Of a DNA stretch of 64,000 nucleotides, positions 27,590 through 38,700 are shown one piece after another (within the stretch, counting starts at the first letter, position 1; each line of letters opens with the position of its first letter). Where the stretch lies: assembly GCF_000497045.1 (NCBI RefSeq), contig NW_015961959.1, forward strand, positions 1,302,001-1,366,000. The letters run 5' to 3'. The notes under the pieces were generated by a model. It had not been told where the DNA came from. It was given only the letters and a program-made list of their open reading frames with translations, and searched no databases. The stretch comes from Kalmanozyma brasiliensis GHG001. Its lineage: Eukaryota > Basidiomycota > Ustilaginomycetes > Ustilaginales. Both the position numbers and the translations under genes were made by a program.

Positions 27590-28942
27590 TTACTCGAGGT
27601 CAGCGGGGAGGTAGTCGGAGAACTGCTTGCTCTTGACCTTGTTGAGGTCCTCCTCAGTAATAGCCTTGACCTGGTCGCCGGCGTTGTAGCCGAAGCGCTT
27701 GGCCGAGTTGGTAGCGCCGGCCTTGAAGAAGCTGGGCCTCTTGAGGATGGTCACGACGCAGCTGCCGCCGAGGCCGATGTTGTGCGTGAGGGCGTGCTGG
27801 ACGTTCTTGACCTGCAGCGCGCCAGCGTCGCCACGGAGCTGGTCGACCATGTACTTGATCATGCCCAGACCGGTCGCGCCGAGAGGGTGACCCTTGGACT
27901 CGAGACCACCCGAGGGGTTGACAACCCAACCCTTGCCTGAGTCGTTGTAAGTGTTGAGCTTCTGCTCGACGAGCTTGTGCGCTTCACCCTCGGCACAGAG
28001 GCCGAGAGCAGGGTAGGTGACCAGCTCGTTGGGGGCAAAGCAGTCGTGCAGCTCGAGAACCTGGACGTCCTTGGCCTGGATGCCGGCCTGCTTGTAGGCA
28101 ATCTGGGCTGCACGGCGCGACATGTCAGCACCAGCAAGCTCGATTCGCGAACGGTCCTCGTAGAGACGGATCGAGTCGGTGGCAACACCCATACCGGCAA
28201 GCTCGATAGCTCGGTCCTCGAGACCGTGCTTCTTGACGAAAGCCTCGGAGGCGACAATGACACCGGCACCACCGTCCGAGGTGGGCGAGCACATGGGGAG
28301 GGTGACCTCACGCGTGATCTTGCGTGCCTTGAGCACCTGCTCCTTGCTGGGGGTGGCGCGGAACTGAGCGTAAGGGTTCTTCTCCGAGTGACGGTGGTTC
28401 TTGGCCGAGATCTCGGCAATGTGGTCCCAGGTGGCACCGTACTTCTCACAGTACTCGAGACCGGCAGCGCCGAAGATACGAGCAGCAAAGGGACCAAAGT
28501 CCTCGGTCTCGTACTCCTTGTCGCCCTCGATCTCGAAGAGCTGCGACATGGTGCCCTCCATGGGAGCAGCACGGTCGGTGAAAGCGGAGCTGAGCGAGCC
28601 AGGAGCCATCTTCTCGAAGCCGACAGCGAGGGCACACTCGGCCTGGCCGGCAAGAACGGCGTTGGCAGCGAGGTTGAAGGCGCTGGAACCGGTGGAGCAG
28701 TTGTTGTTGACGTTGACGATGGGAATACCCGTCATGCCGAGCTGGTAGAGGACACGCTGTCCGCAGGTGGAGTCACCGTAGACGTAACCAGCAGCGGCGT
28801 AGTCGACGTCGTCGTAGGTGAGGCCGGCATCGATGAGGGCCTTGACCGCACCTTCGAGACCAAGGATGGGGTAGTCCTTGTTGCCGGGCTTGGTGAAGGC
28901 AGTCATGCCGACACCGACGATGTAAGCTTTGCGAGCGGCCAT
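27590..28942 (-). CDS. SCP2-type thiolase (acetyl-CoA/3-ketoacyl-CoA thiolase family)
   Basis: A 450-residue intronless protein starting MAARKAYIVGVGMTAF. The nucleophilic Cys is in NVNNNCSTGSSAFNL. Later motifs are LELHDCFAPNE, GLESKGHPLGATGLGM with the catalytic His, and HNIGLGGSCVVTIL. These are the signatures of the sterol-carrier-protein-X thiolase branch, which cleaves 3-ketoacyl-CoA (straight or branched) in beta-oxidation. There is no fused SCP2 domain after the thiolase part. I see no C-terminal PTS1 (it ends LPADLE) and no clear N-terminal PTS2, so peroxisomal localisation, usual for the family, is not shown by the sequence. An A/T-rich TATTTAA-like element lies about 90 bp upstream. 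Confidence 0.95.
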   Translation of the reverse strand: MAARKAYIVGVGMTAFTKPGNKDYPILGLEGAVKALIDAGLTYDDVDYAAAGYVYGDSTCGQRVLYQLGMTGIPIVNVNNNCSTGSSAFNLAANAVLAGQAECALAVGFEKMAPGSLSSAFTDRAAPMEGTMSQLFEIEGDKEYETEDFGPFAARIFGAAGLEYCEKYGATWDHIAEISAKNHRHSEKNPYAQFRATPSKEQVLKARKITREVTLPMCSPTSDGGAGVIVASEAFVKKHGLEDRAIELAGMGVATDSIRLYEDRSRIELAGADMSRRAAQIAYKQAGIQAKDVQVLELHDCFAPNELVTYPALGLCAEGEAHKLVEQKLNTYNDSGKGWVVNPSGGLESKGHPLGATGLGMIKYMVDQLRGDAGALQVKNVQHALTHNIGLGGSCVVTILKRPSFFKAGATNSAKRFGYNAGDQVKAITEEDLNKVKSKQFSDYLPADLE

Positions 28943-29903
28943 TTTGAGAAGGATCGACTGTTGTTGGGAATGGATGGTCGGACGAAGGGGATGATGTGCG
29001 AGAAGTACAAAGCACTGTGGAAGGAGCAGACGATATTTAAGGAGCGTCTCTAGTGTCGGTCTTGTTCCAGGGTCTCTGTGAAGGAAGCAAAGTAGCGAGC
29101 TAATCAAGCACGGTTCTCAGCTGCGAGTGCGTGTGAGAAGGAGGCTGAGCAAGCGAGCAAGTCACGGCAAAGCCGGCTCATCTTGAGGCCGGACTGCCAA
29201 GGGGAAGGACCCTTTTGCGCGCCTACAAACTCGCACAAGGACGGACGATCAGGGTTCACAGCGGCCAAGACCAAAGGAGCGAGGTCGGACAGCCGACTAC
29301 GCGTTTCAAAAGCCAATCGAGCCCGAATACAAATTCTACTCTCTTGGCTGGAATGCTTTCGAAATTACCCCAGATCAGCTGTATTACAAACATCGACTGT
29401 GTTCTTTGGCTTGCAGGCGGCGACCTGGAAATGTGGGGAAGGCGCGGTCCAAGCTACGTAGTCCTGCAGCTGAAAGCGCTGCAGCGTAGAGCCGCAGCTT
29501 TGGTGACCGGTGAGAGATTCTGACTTTCGCAGAGCTCTTGTGTTCATGAGGTTCCGTGATGCTTCAGGGTGTCAATCAGCTAGCGCACTTGTTATAAAAC
29601 GCCATGCGTGGGATGTTGTCTGAGGACGATTCATAATCGGTCAGGAGCGCAATGCAAGTTGCTTCGGAGCAACCAACGGCAGCAGGCGGCGCTTCCAGTC
29701 GAACCTGTGTCAAACCGCGTCTTTTCACGCTGAGCTAGGATAGGAGGAAAAAATCGGCCAAATCAATCAACCCGTGACTCTAACATGGTCGAAATCGAGC
29801 CGTTCAAACAAGTGACGGTGAGGGAACGATACAGGACAAGCATGGCTACGAGAAGGTAGATCTAGGTGATTGCTTTCAACGGAGGGCCGAGTCATCCCGC
29901 TCT
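28943..29903. other. intergenic region, thiolase promoter and no other supported gene
   Basis: The left part holds the thiolase promoter (TATTTAA-like at about 29032-29038 on the plus strand). The rest shows only short overlapping frames. Confidence 0.45.
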
Positions 29904-30449
29904 CTACATCCCGAACATGCTTCCGAGCCCGCCCAGCAGTCCGCCGTCCTTCTTCTTGCCGCTGTCCTCAGCGTCATTCGAATCGTCTGTGCTTGCACCA
30001 TCACCACCTGCTCCCGCACCACCACCTCCAGGGCCTCCTTTCTGAATGGCATCGTACGCCTGGCCGCCCTCCGCATTGCTGCCCGCAGGTGTGATGACGT
30101 TGAATGTGCCCTTAGCGTTCTTGCACGAGTCCCGGACCGCACTCGACAGTGGACCACCGAGAGGCTTGAGCGCCACACAGGTCTGCGGGAGCGTCCACGA
30201 GTTGTTGTCGATATCGTATTTCTCTTGGTGCGTGCAGTGAAGGGCACCGGGGATGCTGGCTACGCGGGCTGTAGGGCTGTAGCACACGCCCACCTCGACC
30301 GAGGAGAACCAGTAGAAGGTCGAAGCGAGAGGCAAGGGGTGCACCGTGTAGTCGGGGACTGGGACTGCTCCCGCCGAGACTTGGGTGAGGGAGGTGAATA
30401 GCAGCGATGCTAGCGATACAAAGCTAGCTGTGAGGAGTGTCGTCTTCAT
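29904..30449 (-). CDS. small secreted Cys-containing protein
   Basis: A 181-residue intronless protein. The signal peptide is MKTTLLTASFVSLASLLFTS with cleavage probably after SAG near residue 27. The mature part has four cysteines (VGVCYSP, ALHCTHQ, QTCVAL, DSCKNA), probably two disulfides. A Gly-rich linker (KGGPGGGGAGAGGDG) follows, then an acidic stretch (TDDSNDAEDSGKKK) and a hydrophobic end (LLGGLGSMFGM). The size, secretion and Cys content fit a fungal secreted or candidate effector protein. Domain families cannot be assigned by eye. A TATA-like ACTTATAGAG lies about 110 bp upstream on the minus strand. Confidence 0.8.
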   Translation of the reverse strand: MKTTLLTASFVSLASLLFTSLTQVSAGAVPVPDYTVHPLPLASTFYWFSSVEVGVCYSPTARVASIPGALHCTHQEKYDIDNNSWTLPQTCVALKPLGGPLSSAVRDSCKNAKGTFNVITPAGSNAEGGQAYDAIQKGGPGGGGAGAGGDGASTDDSNDAEDSGKKKDGGLLGGLGSMFGM

Positions 30450-31551
30450 GTTGAGTTACAGTGTGAGGAGGGGGATCGATCAGGTGGTACTGATCGTCGT
30501 TGAAGAGTGGACGACTTTGAGAGGACGACTCGTGCGCTGTGGCTTCTCTCTTTGCTCTATAAGTAAACCTTGACCAAAATGAGCTCGCTCATCCCCACCG
30601 ACTTCATCTGTGCTGAAGAGAAGTAGTGCTTGTCGACCCACCTCGTTGCTCTCAATGCTTGTCCTATATCATTGGATGCCAAATGGCGCGAAAGGCACCC
30701 ACGTCTAATCCCACCATCAGGGGCGATGCGCCGAGACACAACGAGATGAGACCGTCTGCGTCCTTCGATCAAGTGATCAATCCGCGGCTTCAAATGAACG
30801 TAATGTCTATTGTATGGTCCCGAAGACCGGTCTTGGATGCTGTCTGTGGTGGACAGACAATTCATGACCTCGCGATTGTCTTCGGCTGAACAGGATCGAC
30901 GATGCATGAAGACATTCTCGCCTGCCCTCGATCGTTTCGAGCAGGCCAACATTCCGCAGATGGACACGATTCGCTCTTTCACCAGCACTCACATCCAAGC
31001 CTGGCGCAAAAGAGCGGACAGCCTCTTTGCAGCATTTCGACCGAAGCAGAGGATCCTAAAGAGCAGTATTCGACGATCAGCGTCGCAGTGTGGGGTGGGC
31101 GCGAACGTGCTCCAGCTGTCGACGTGGCCAGCTGCTTTACGCGAACCAAGGCTGAGTCGCATCCGTGCTCGGCTATGCACAGCTTCAACGCTAAAATCTG
31201 CACACTCTGCGAAATTTCTTCCAGATTGACCGTGTGCCACCGCTGCCTCTCTCGCTGATCTCCGAAGCCTGTTCGCTATCGTTCTGGCCTCAACAGGGAG
31301 AGAGCACTTGAAATTGAGTAGAAGACGAAGAAAGGGAGCGAAGAAGCAACCAGGCTTCGGCGGATAGCTGCGTACTCGCTTAAGGGTCCATATCTTGGTG
31401 CACACGTTGACGTCGAGTGCGATTTCACGTTCCAAATTTATGCCCGCACTTCTTCTTGACCGTGCGCCATCTCGATATATACCCCACTCCTTCGTTTCCA
31501 TCTCCCCATCTGCACTCCACCACCCATCCCTCCATCGAAGAATTATACACG
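30450..31551. other. 1.1 kb intergenic region between divergent genes
   Basis: Promoter regions of the secreted protein (minus) and the oxidoreductase (plus). A clear TATATA at 31475-31480 is 72-77 bp before the oxidoreductase ATG. Long frames on both strands here (up to 170 codons) overlap and look noncoding. Confidence 0.5.
31475..31480 (+). promoter_or_regulatory. TATA box of the Gfo/Idh/MocA oxidoreductase gene
   Basis: CGATATATACCCC followed by a CT/CA-rich leader, 72-77 bp upstream of the start codon. Confidence 0.5.
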
Positions 31552-32970
31552 ATGGCGACCGCTGTGAAAGACCTCTACTCGCGCCTTGCGAGCATCTACA
31601 CCTCGATCTCTCCGCCCACGCTCCCGAAGCGGACCGACACGCCTCCTCTCCGCCTCGGCATTCTGGGCGCGGCCAACATCGCTCCTCTTGCTGTCATCGC
31701 TCCTGCCCGCACACACCCGGACATCATCGTCTCTGCCATCGCCGCACGCTCCAAGTCGAAAGCCACCGCTTTTGCCAAAAAGCATTCCATCCCACACGTC
31801 TTCTCCACCTACGACGAACTCATCAACGATCCCTCCATCGATGTGGTCTACAACCCGCTCCCCAACGGTCTGCACTACGAGTGGACGATGAAGTGCATCG
31901 CCGCCCGCAAGCATGTCCTGCTCGAAAAACCATCCACGTCCAACGAGGCCGACACCAAACGCATGTTCGACGCTGCGGCAGAAGCAAACGTGTTGGTGCT
32001 CGAAGCGTTTCACTACCGCTTCCACCCTGCGCTGCACGAATTCGCGTTTAGGCTGCACGACTTTATGTCGCCCCAAAACCCCATGATGGCGGTGGAGGCG
32101 TGTTTGTTCGCTCCCACCGGCGTGATTGGCGAAGGGGATATCCGGTTTGATTACACACTCGCCGGGGGTGCGACGATGGACATGGGTTGCTATCCGACCA
32201 GCGCGGTGCTGTATACCATGCGGGCGGCTGCGGGGTCTTGGCAGCGCGCAAACTGGGAGGATGGCATCGAGGTGCGCGAGGCTAGACCCACCGTTTTTGA
32301 GCCGAGAAACAAGACGTCCAAGGGACATTTGAACTCGCAGGGCGACTCAGGGATCGATGTGGCCATGGAATCAACGATTCTCGTTCCCACCGCAAGACCC
32401 GCTAAGCTGCCCTGCAAGATCGAGGCTTCCCTGGCAAGATCCCTGTTTACTCTTCCGGTGGTCGGTTGGCGCGTGCCGAACATGACCAGGCTCACCCCGA
32501 CGTTGAAGGCCACCTTCAAGGACGGTAGCACGGTGGAGCTGCAAAACTTTGTCATGCCGGTATTGTGGCATTCGATCAAGGTGACCTACCGCGGCAAGTC
32601 TGCTGCCGCCGCCAACCTCCCCGAAGGGACGGTCAAGACGTACAAGGCGTACGTACCAGGCGACAGCGCGGGGACAGACCAGATGCGCAGGGCGGCAAAA
32701 GACGGTCACTGGCCCAAAGGCACAGGTGAGGTGTGGTGGTCCACCTACCGATGGCAGCTCGAAGCCTTCGTGCTCGGCGTCGAGGCGGTGCAGGCAGGAA
32801 CAAAGGCTAGCGAGGTCAGCCCTATCAACATGATCAACGAAGACAGGGACAGGAGCAGCAAGAGGGTCCCCGTGTGGATGCAGAACGAGGAGAGCATCAT
32901 TGTCATGAAGACCATCGATGCGATCTATGAGCGGTCCGGGTTGGGAAAGAGGGTTTCGCCTTCGTCGTAG
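31552..32970 (+). CDS. Gfo/Idh/MocA-family NAD(P)-dependent oxidoreductase (dimeric dihydrodiol/xylose dehydrogenase-like)
   Basis: A 472-residue intronless protein. The ATG at 31552 (CACGATGGCG) is preferred over the longer open frame because it sits after the TATA element and leader. The N-terminal Rossmann domain has LRLGILGAANIAPLAVI, then IDVVYNPLPNGLHYEW and HVLLEKPSTSN with the EKP motif that holds the conserved Lys. Downstream is VLEAFHYRFHPALHEF, typical of the dihydrodiol dehydrogenase/NADP-xylose dehydrogenase branch. The C-terminal alpha/beta domain includes GGATMDMGCYPTSAVLYTMR. Members reduce or oxidise sugars and diols; the specific substrate is unknown. It converges on the fluoride-exporter gene (87 bp apart). 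Confidence 0.92.
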   Translation: MATAVKDLYSRLASIYTSISPPTLPKRTDTPPLRLGILGAANIAPLAVIAPARTHPDIIVSAIAARSKSKATAFAKKHSIPHVFSTYDELINDPSIDVVYNPLPNGLHYEWTMKCIAARKHVLLEKPSTSNEADTKRMFDAAAEANVLVLEAFHYRFHPALHEFAFRLHDFMSPQNPMMAVEACLFAPTGVIGEGDIRFDYTLAGGATMDMGCYPTSAVLYTMRAAAGSWQRANWEDGIEVREARPTVFEPRNKTSKGHLNSQGDSGIDVAMESTILVPTARPAKLPCKIEASLARSLFTLPVVGWRVPNMTRLTPTLKATFKDGSTVELQNFVMPVLWHSIKVTYRGKSAAAANLPEGTVKTYKAYVPGDSAGTDQMRRAAKDGHWPKGTGEVWWSTYRWQLEAFVLGVEAVQAGTKASEVSPINMINEDRDRSSKRVPVWMQNEESIIVMKTIDAIYERSGLGKRVSPSS

Positions 32971-33057
32971 GCACGCACACAGATCAAATGGAAGGATGTT
33001 TGCATTTGATCGAATGTGATGTGTCAGATTGGGTATGCTATGCAGGTGCTTTGAGTT

Positions 33058-34602
33058 CTAAGAAGTGTAACCCAGACAGCGACCGTCCATTCCACCGGAC
33101 CACCACGGTGCACCGACCAGCACGACACAAATCAACACACCGGCCACCCAGGACACCACCGCGTACCTCACCGCCTTCCTTCGCGGCTTGATCGTCCTCA
33201 ACTCGACCGCAAACGTGCTCACCGTCGACAGACAGCCGCAGAAGCCATCTTCGAGACCCTGTAGCGCTTCACAACCCGTCAGACCTCCGGCGAACGACCT
33301 CGGTGCTGAGCCAGCTCGTGAAGCAGTGAAGGCCGCGCAGATGACAGCGGTGGCGAAGAGGTTGGCGGCGAGCGTTCCAAGCGGAAGAGATGTGCGTTTG
33401 GAGAGAGGATGCGAGTTGAACCGAGAGAGGTACCACCGCAGGATGGTGCCAGGTGGCGCGAGGACGAGGCCGAAGGTGACGCGGCGGAAGGGCGGATAGA
33501 GGGCGCAGAGGATGGCGGAGGCGATCCAAAAGACGAGGCCTAGGAGGAACACCGACGTGTCGAGTACGAGGGTCTGGCCGGGATGCACCAAACTCTTCTT
33601 CTCGTCAACCTCCCGAGCCTGCGCAGATGCAGGTCCTTTCTTGTTGCCGAAGCAAGCACGTATCAACAACTCCAGATTGATCACCTTGGACAGCGCGATG
33701 CCGGCACTGATACTAACAAGCGCCATGCCGACGGTCAACGCGGTTTGCGACATTGCATCCATCACGTTGTGCAGTCCACCTCGGTTGTAATGCTGCTGAT
33801 CACCGAAAGCGCGAAAGACGTCAAGCATCCATTTGGAGAAGGTGGTGATGCTGCCGCAGAGGCCTGTGGTGATCATGATGTAGGCCGGTGGGTAGCGGCC
33901 CTCGATGGCTTGTCTGTTGGCGCCTATGGCGAGACCCATGATGAGGCACCCAACGGCTTGGGCCCAGATGAGAGGCGCGACGCTCTGTCCGTCGTACGTA
34001 TTGAGTGCGACGAGTCCTTCTCGAGCTAGTGTGCCCCATATCGCCGAGAACGCCAGCAATCCGAGAACAGCGCAATGCCGTGCGAGGCGGTGATGCACAG
34101 CAGGGTTAGGTGGCTCATGGCCAGGCTCGATCTGCTCGCCTGCTTCGTCAGCGGTTGGATCTTGTGGAGTACTACGATCGATGCTGGATGTCAGAGGCGA
34201 CGCAGCTATCGGTGCTGGTGGAATAAAAGCTGAGGCTGTCGGTGTCGTGTGGGGGAATGGTGGGTCGGATATAGACTGATCTTGTCGCTGAGCTGTTCTA
34301 TTAGAGGACGATCTCGACAACGAAGTGCTGCCACGATTGTCATCAAGTCCTCGTGCATTGATCGTATGTGGCACGCTGCCGAAACGGCTGCGCCCGTCAT
34401 CGCTATGATAGGCGCTGAGATCTCCAGCGGCATCCGTGTAGTATCCATCTCCGTCGGTCGCGGTTGCAAACGTGTCGGTCGCGCTGACCATCGATGTCTT
34501 GTGCGTCAATGTGGGTGTTGCCAATGATCGCCGATCTGCGCTCCGTCTTGGTTGCGGCGTTGCCGGGTCTGGCAGACGCGACGGTCCCGCCTGCGCCTCC
34601 AT
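33058..34602 (-). CDS. fluoride export protein, duplicated CrcB/FLUC domain (FEX-like)
   Basis: A 514-residue intronless membrane protein. About 170 residues of Ser/Thr-rich disordered N terminus are followed by two CrcB halves. The first carries GLCGSITTFSKWMLDV (about 246-261), and the second carries GFCGCLSTVSTFAVEL (about 451-466). These are the G-x-C/x-G-S-x-T-T-F-S signature positions that line the fluoride pore. Conserved Asn and Gly residues lie in NLFATAVICAAF. Eukaryotic FEX proteins are single-chain fusions of two such domains that export fluoride at the plasma membrane, so the duplicated layout fits. The second half has a degenerate signature (Cys-Leu-Ser for Ser-x-Thr), a common asymmetry. 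The long N-terminal extension is unusual compared with yeast FEX1. Confidence 0.93.
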   Translation of the reverse strand: MEAQAGPSRLPDPATPQPRRSADRRSLATPTLTHKTSMVSATDTFATATDGDGYYTDAAGDLSAYHSDDGRSRFGSVPHTINARGLDDNRGSTSLSRSSSNRTAQRQDQSISDPPFPHTTPTASAFIPPAPIAASPLTSSIDRSTPQDPTADEAGEQIEPGHEPPNPAVHHRLARHCAVLGLLAFSAIWGTLAREGLVALNTYDGQSVAPLIWAQAVGCLIMGLAIGANRQAIEGRYPPAYIMITTGLCGSITTFSKWMLDVFRAFGDQQHYNRGGLHNVMDAMSQTALTVGMALVSISAGIALSKVINLELLIRACFGNKKGPASAQAREVDEKKSLVHPGQTLVLDTSVFLLGLVFWIASAILCALYPPFRRVTFGLVLAPPGTILRWYLSRFNSHPLSKRTSLPLGTLAANLFATAVICAAFTASRAGSAPRSFAGGLTGCEALQGLEDGFCGCLSTVSTFAVELRTIKPRRKAVRYAVVSWVAGVLICVVLVGAPWWSGGMDGRCLGYTS

Positions 34603-34825
34603 TGTGAAGGATGTGGGTGATGGTGGGTAGGAGTCAAATCACAACAACAACACGCTCATCACAAAAGACAAAATCACCAAAAAAAAAGAGTTGGCCGAGC
34701 TAGACGCCGACGTCCTCCTCAAGTCTTGAAGGAATGACTCGTTCGCACTTCATCTCAATCCAGAGTGATCCAACCCACCCGAACAATAGCAACACCATTG
34801 GACCAAGCGCAGTGCTGTCATCACG
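34603..34825. promoter_or_regulatory. divergent promoter between fluoride exporter and GNAT genes
   Basis: Only 223 bp lie between the start codons, which face away from each other. An A-rich tract at 34678-34688 (CCAAAAAAAAAGAG) is the most obvious element and could be a nucleosome-free poly(dA:dT) stretch. Confidence 0.55.
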
Positions 34826-35618
34826 ATGTGCACCTACACGAAAGACGGACTCGGGCGGTTTCGCACGGCACAACCTGCAACTGGCTCTGCTCGCACGCTT
34901 GCAGAACTCGATGTGGCCGATCCGGACGAGAGCGATGTCGACTTCATCCTCTACGCCTTTGACTCTGCGTTACCTTATCTAGCTTCAATCGGCTCAGAAG
35001 CGCAATGGGGCACGGAGCTGTTCTCACAAAAGCCAGAGAGGAGGAAGCAGTTCACAGAGTTCGTGCAGAAGAGCTACGACCTCAACGCCCGTCAAGAAGC
35101 GGACTCGAACGACGACTGTCCTTGGCAGCTCATGACCCTCTTCGAAGTCAGAACGGAAGATGACAAGTGGGTCAGGGTCGCAGCACAAGGCCTGTCGACG
35201 AGGTTCCCAGACTACGTACCCGAAAGCTTGGCGAGTAAAGATCTGCGACAAGCAGGCGACTTCCTCTACCTCAATTATCTCATCGCCGACCGAAGAAAGG
35301 GAGACTTGGCGAAAGGTTCTGCCCCACATCTCATCTCTTTTGCGGAACAGCAATGTAGGAAACGTCATAAGACGCCCTTCTACGGTGATTGCTGGCGCGG
35401 CAACAATGACGGGCTGCTAAAGTAAGTTCGCCTTGACCACAAGGGTCTCCCCCGCTCATATCCGTCATGCTGACTCGCGAATACCACCCTCTCTCTACAT
35501 CTGCAGATACTATCAAAAGCTAGGCTTCAATCCGATTGGTCCTTTCGACGTCAAAGACAAGCATGGGCCTGGCCTACCCTGGTTCGGCTACCTCTTCTCG
35601 AAGTCGATCTCGCAATAG
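34826..35618 (+). CDS. GNAT-family N-acetyltransferase-like protein
   Basis: Exons 34826-35421 and 35507-35618 (GTAAGT...TGCAG, 85 nt intron) give 235 residues. The C-terminal half has the acetyl-CoA-binding order of GNAT proteins: FLYLNYLIADRRKGDLAKGS (motif A region), then ISFAEQQCRKRHKTPFYGDC. DGLLKYYQKLGFNPIGPF follows across the splice junction (motif B, YYxKLGF). The N-terminal part is less conserved and may set substrate specificity. No signal peptide is seen, so it is probably cytosolic. Substrate unknown. It shares a 223 bp promoter with the fluoride exporter and converges on the SNF2-RING gene (101 bp). Confidence 0.85.
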
Positions 35619-35719
35619 CCGCGCAACACGATCGATGATGTGCTCTTTGCTGCCTGATGAAAGGATACAGGACAAGTACAGACAAGGTGCCATGGGGGTC
35701 GGGTCGAGGACCACAACGA

Positions 35720-38700
35720 CTAGTGACCAGCCTGCCTTTGCTCCAGCGCAGCTATTCTTGCCCTCCGAAGTTTCGTCAGCTCGTTCTCCTCTTCCGCAGC
35801 CGTCGTGCCATTGGTAGTTGGGGCAGTCGGCTCGGCCATCTGTACGTCTGTCTCCGTGCCGCCTCCGCTGTTTAGATTGTCGACAACTTTTCGCGTACCA
35901 ACGACTGGTCTACGACCATTTTGCGGCAAGTATCGAGCAAAGTAGCAAGCGAGCAGCTCGGCGCTGTTGCTCGTCGCATCGGTTCGCATCGTACCTCGAG
36001 CGCCTCCAGTGATGCCCTGGCCGAACGCCGACCAGTTCTTGGCATCTTCTCGCGAAAGCTCGGCCGCGGAAGCGCTGGACGGAGACGACGAAGCCGCTGA
36101 TGCCTCGAGCGTATGTGCTCCATCTGCTGCACTCATGTGACGTCCCTCGAGGTAAAGGCTCTGTCCCTTGTACGCCGACAGGGCAAGAATCCTTTCCTCC
36201 ACCGTGTCCTTGACGTAGTAGCACCAAATATGCGTCTCCTTCGTCTGACCGATTCGATGCACTCGGCCGATGGCCTGGAGCTCGATGCTCGTGTTGAGCA
36301 ACGGCTCGAGGATGTGGATGTGCGAGGCGGCGATCAGGTTGAGTCCCGCGCTTTGCGCTTCCGAATGGAGTAGCATAACATGGACGTCGGTCTTGCTACG
36401 AAAGAGGTGAGCAGCCTCGCTGGCCGACTTGCCCTGTCCAGTGATGCGCACGAAGCGGATCCCATTCGCTGTAAGAGACTGAGCAATGACGTCCAAACCT
36501 TTGGAAAAGGACGAAAAGATGATCGACTTCTCCCCTGTGCGGTCGATAATGAGCCGCACGTGTTTGGTGACATGGTCGATCTTGGAGCCGAAACGGCCTT
36601 GCGTGGCTGCTCCATTCAGAGCAGACCGCAGCGAATCGTCGAGGTCGTGGAAGCGGAGTGCCAAGGAATCCGTACTGTCGGTCTGCGGCAACGAAGGATC
36701 CGAGGTGCCAAGAGTCGATCCAACTTGTCCATCTCGAGTCGAGTTCCGAGGACTATCGTAGACGATGCGATGGACTTCTCTTGGCAGTACCCGTGTCTGG
36801 CACAGAACGCAGGTGCGGTATCCCTGCGACTGCCATTCTTTCCAACAGTCCTCGCAGCAAACATGTCCGCACTTGTCGGTGAGAATGCCGATCTTAATGG
36901 GATCGGTGCAGATGTGACATGTCCTGGCTGCTTCGTCCATTTGATCCGCCGACTGCACCATCTGCAAATGAGTCAGGTATCGCAACCGCCTTTCAAGCTC
37001 GTCCACCTTGGTGACCAAGTCCGCTTCCTCTACCTGAGTGGCCCGGATGGTCTTCTCCAGGTCCATGAAGATAGGATCGCGCACTGTGTCGGAGAGCACC
37101 TGGATCTCCTTGAAGTACCGACTGCGCGCGTTGAAGAGTGGCGAGATGAGCAGCTTCTCCTCGCTTCGCAGCCTTTCGAGGTGCTTGTTCTGCTCGTTGA
37201 TGATGCGCCTCGCCTCGACATAGGCTTGTCTAGCGAGCAGTCCCTCCTCGGCGCTCAGAGTGTTGTCGCGCATGGTCTTGAGATTCTCGGCCTCGCTCTG
37301 AAACGATGCAGAGGTGCTGGCGAGGGAAACGGACTTTCGCTCCTGATCGAGCTTCTTGAACTGCTCGAGTTGCTGCTGCTGCACGCGCAGGAGTTCCTCG
37401 TCCGTGCCTTCCTCCGGCACGATGCCTCTGAGTTGGTTCTGGCGGGCAACTCGTACCGCCGCCTCGATCTCTTTGTAGAGCAGCGGCTTGTCGGTCGCAC
37501 CAACAGCGACGTTCCCTTTCAGCATCTTCTCGCGTTCCGACAACAGAGGGCGGTACATCTCGAGAAGCACTTCGGCTTCTGCTTGCGTGTCGAGGTTCTC
37601 CTGATACTGGTCGTCGTCTTCGCGCTCGAGGCTCACATCGCGATTAACGGCTCGCACCAGTCGAGCGATGATGTTCTCGCGCCAAGCGAAAAGGACCTCG
37701 GCGTGCTGGTTGAGCAGCCTGACGCTGCCAGCCAACGTGTCATATGACTCGGAGGAGAGAATGCCTCCGCCGCCCTCGAAGAGATCATGAGATGCTCGGA
37801 CGGCGTCCAAGGTCAGAGGGAGCTGATCGCGACGAAGCTTGGCGACAGCCGATTGAACAGATTCACCCGCTTCAACGAGCAAACGCTGCCGTACCTTTTC
37901 GGCCTTGGCGTACGCAGCATCTTCTTGGTCCTTGAGGGCTTGACGTGCCGGGCTCATCGTCGCTCTTACGGGAAGCGATAGGACGTTGTCCTTGTTGTCG
38001 GCGACTGCCTCGTCCCTTGTGTCAGGAAGGCTGGTCTCGACTGGCACAGTTGCGGCTTTTACCTCGTCCATGAGGATTAGGTCGGTCTCCGCCTTGACAG
38101 ATTCGCCATCCGCAGCGACTGCCGCGGTCGTTGGCTTGTTCTGTTCCGCGACAGCTTTCTCTTGCTCGTCGAGGTACTCTCCGCGCTGAAAGTAGAGATT
38201 GCCAACGAACTGAAGCAGCCGATGTAGCTTCATGAGCAGGTTGCGCAGCTGCGCCTTGAGCTGCGTGATGTGGCTCGCTCTGGTCTTTTGCTTGTCTTTG
38301 AGGGCAAGGTAGGCTTGAAGGTCGCCTGCAAAGGCTTCGAAGGCCCCGTCGACATCTTGACCATGCTGCGCGTTGACATCGTCCAGTCCTAGCCGCTTTC
38401 TGCGCATGGTCTCTTTCTGCTCCAGCTCCAACTCCTCTTCTGTGAATCGATACAGCGGGCCCGCTCTGGCGGCCTCGTGGATCTCTTGCTCCAGCACGAG
38501 CACGTCCTGGTTGATCTCTTTCTCGACATCGCTCAGCTGTGATGCCGCCAGGATACGCTGATCCTCCTCGCGGCGGTAGAGGGTGAGGATGTTTCGATGA
38601 ATGCGTCGGTCGAACCAATGCGTTCGACGGCTGTGTAATTCCGCTTTGGTCGAGTCGATCATCAGCTCGAGCACCTCGTCGATGCTGCGCAGGTTTTTGG

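Noticed and set aside
30989..31501. 170-codon minus-strand frame upstream of the oxidoreductase
   Set aside because: It covers the promoter and TATA box of the neighbouring gene, and its composition is not protein-like.
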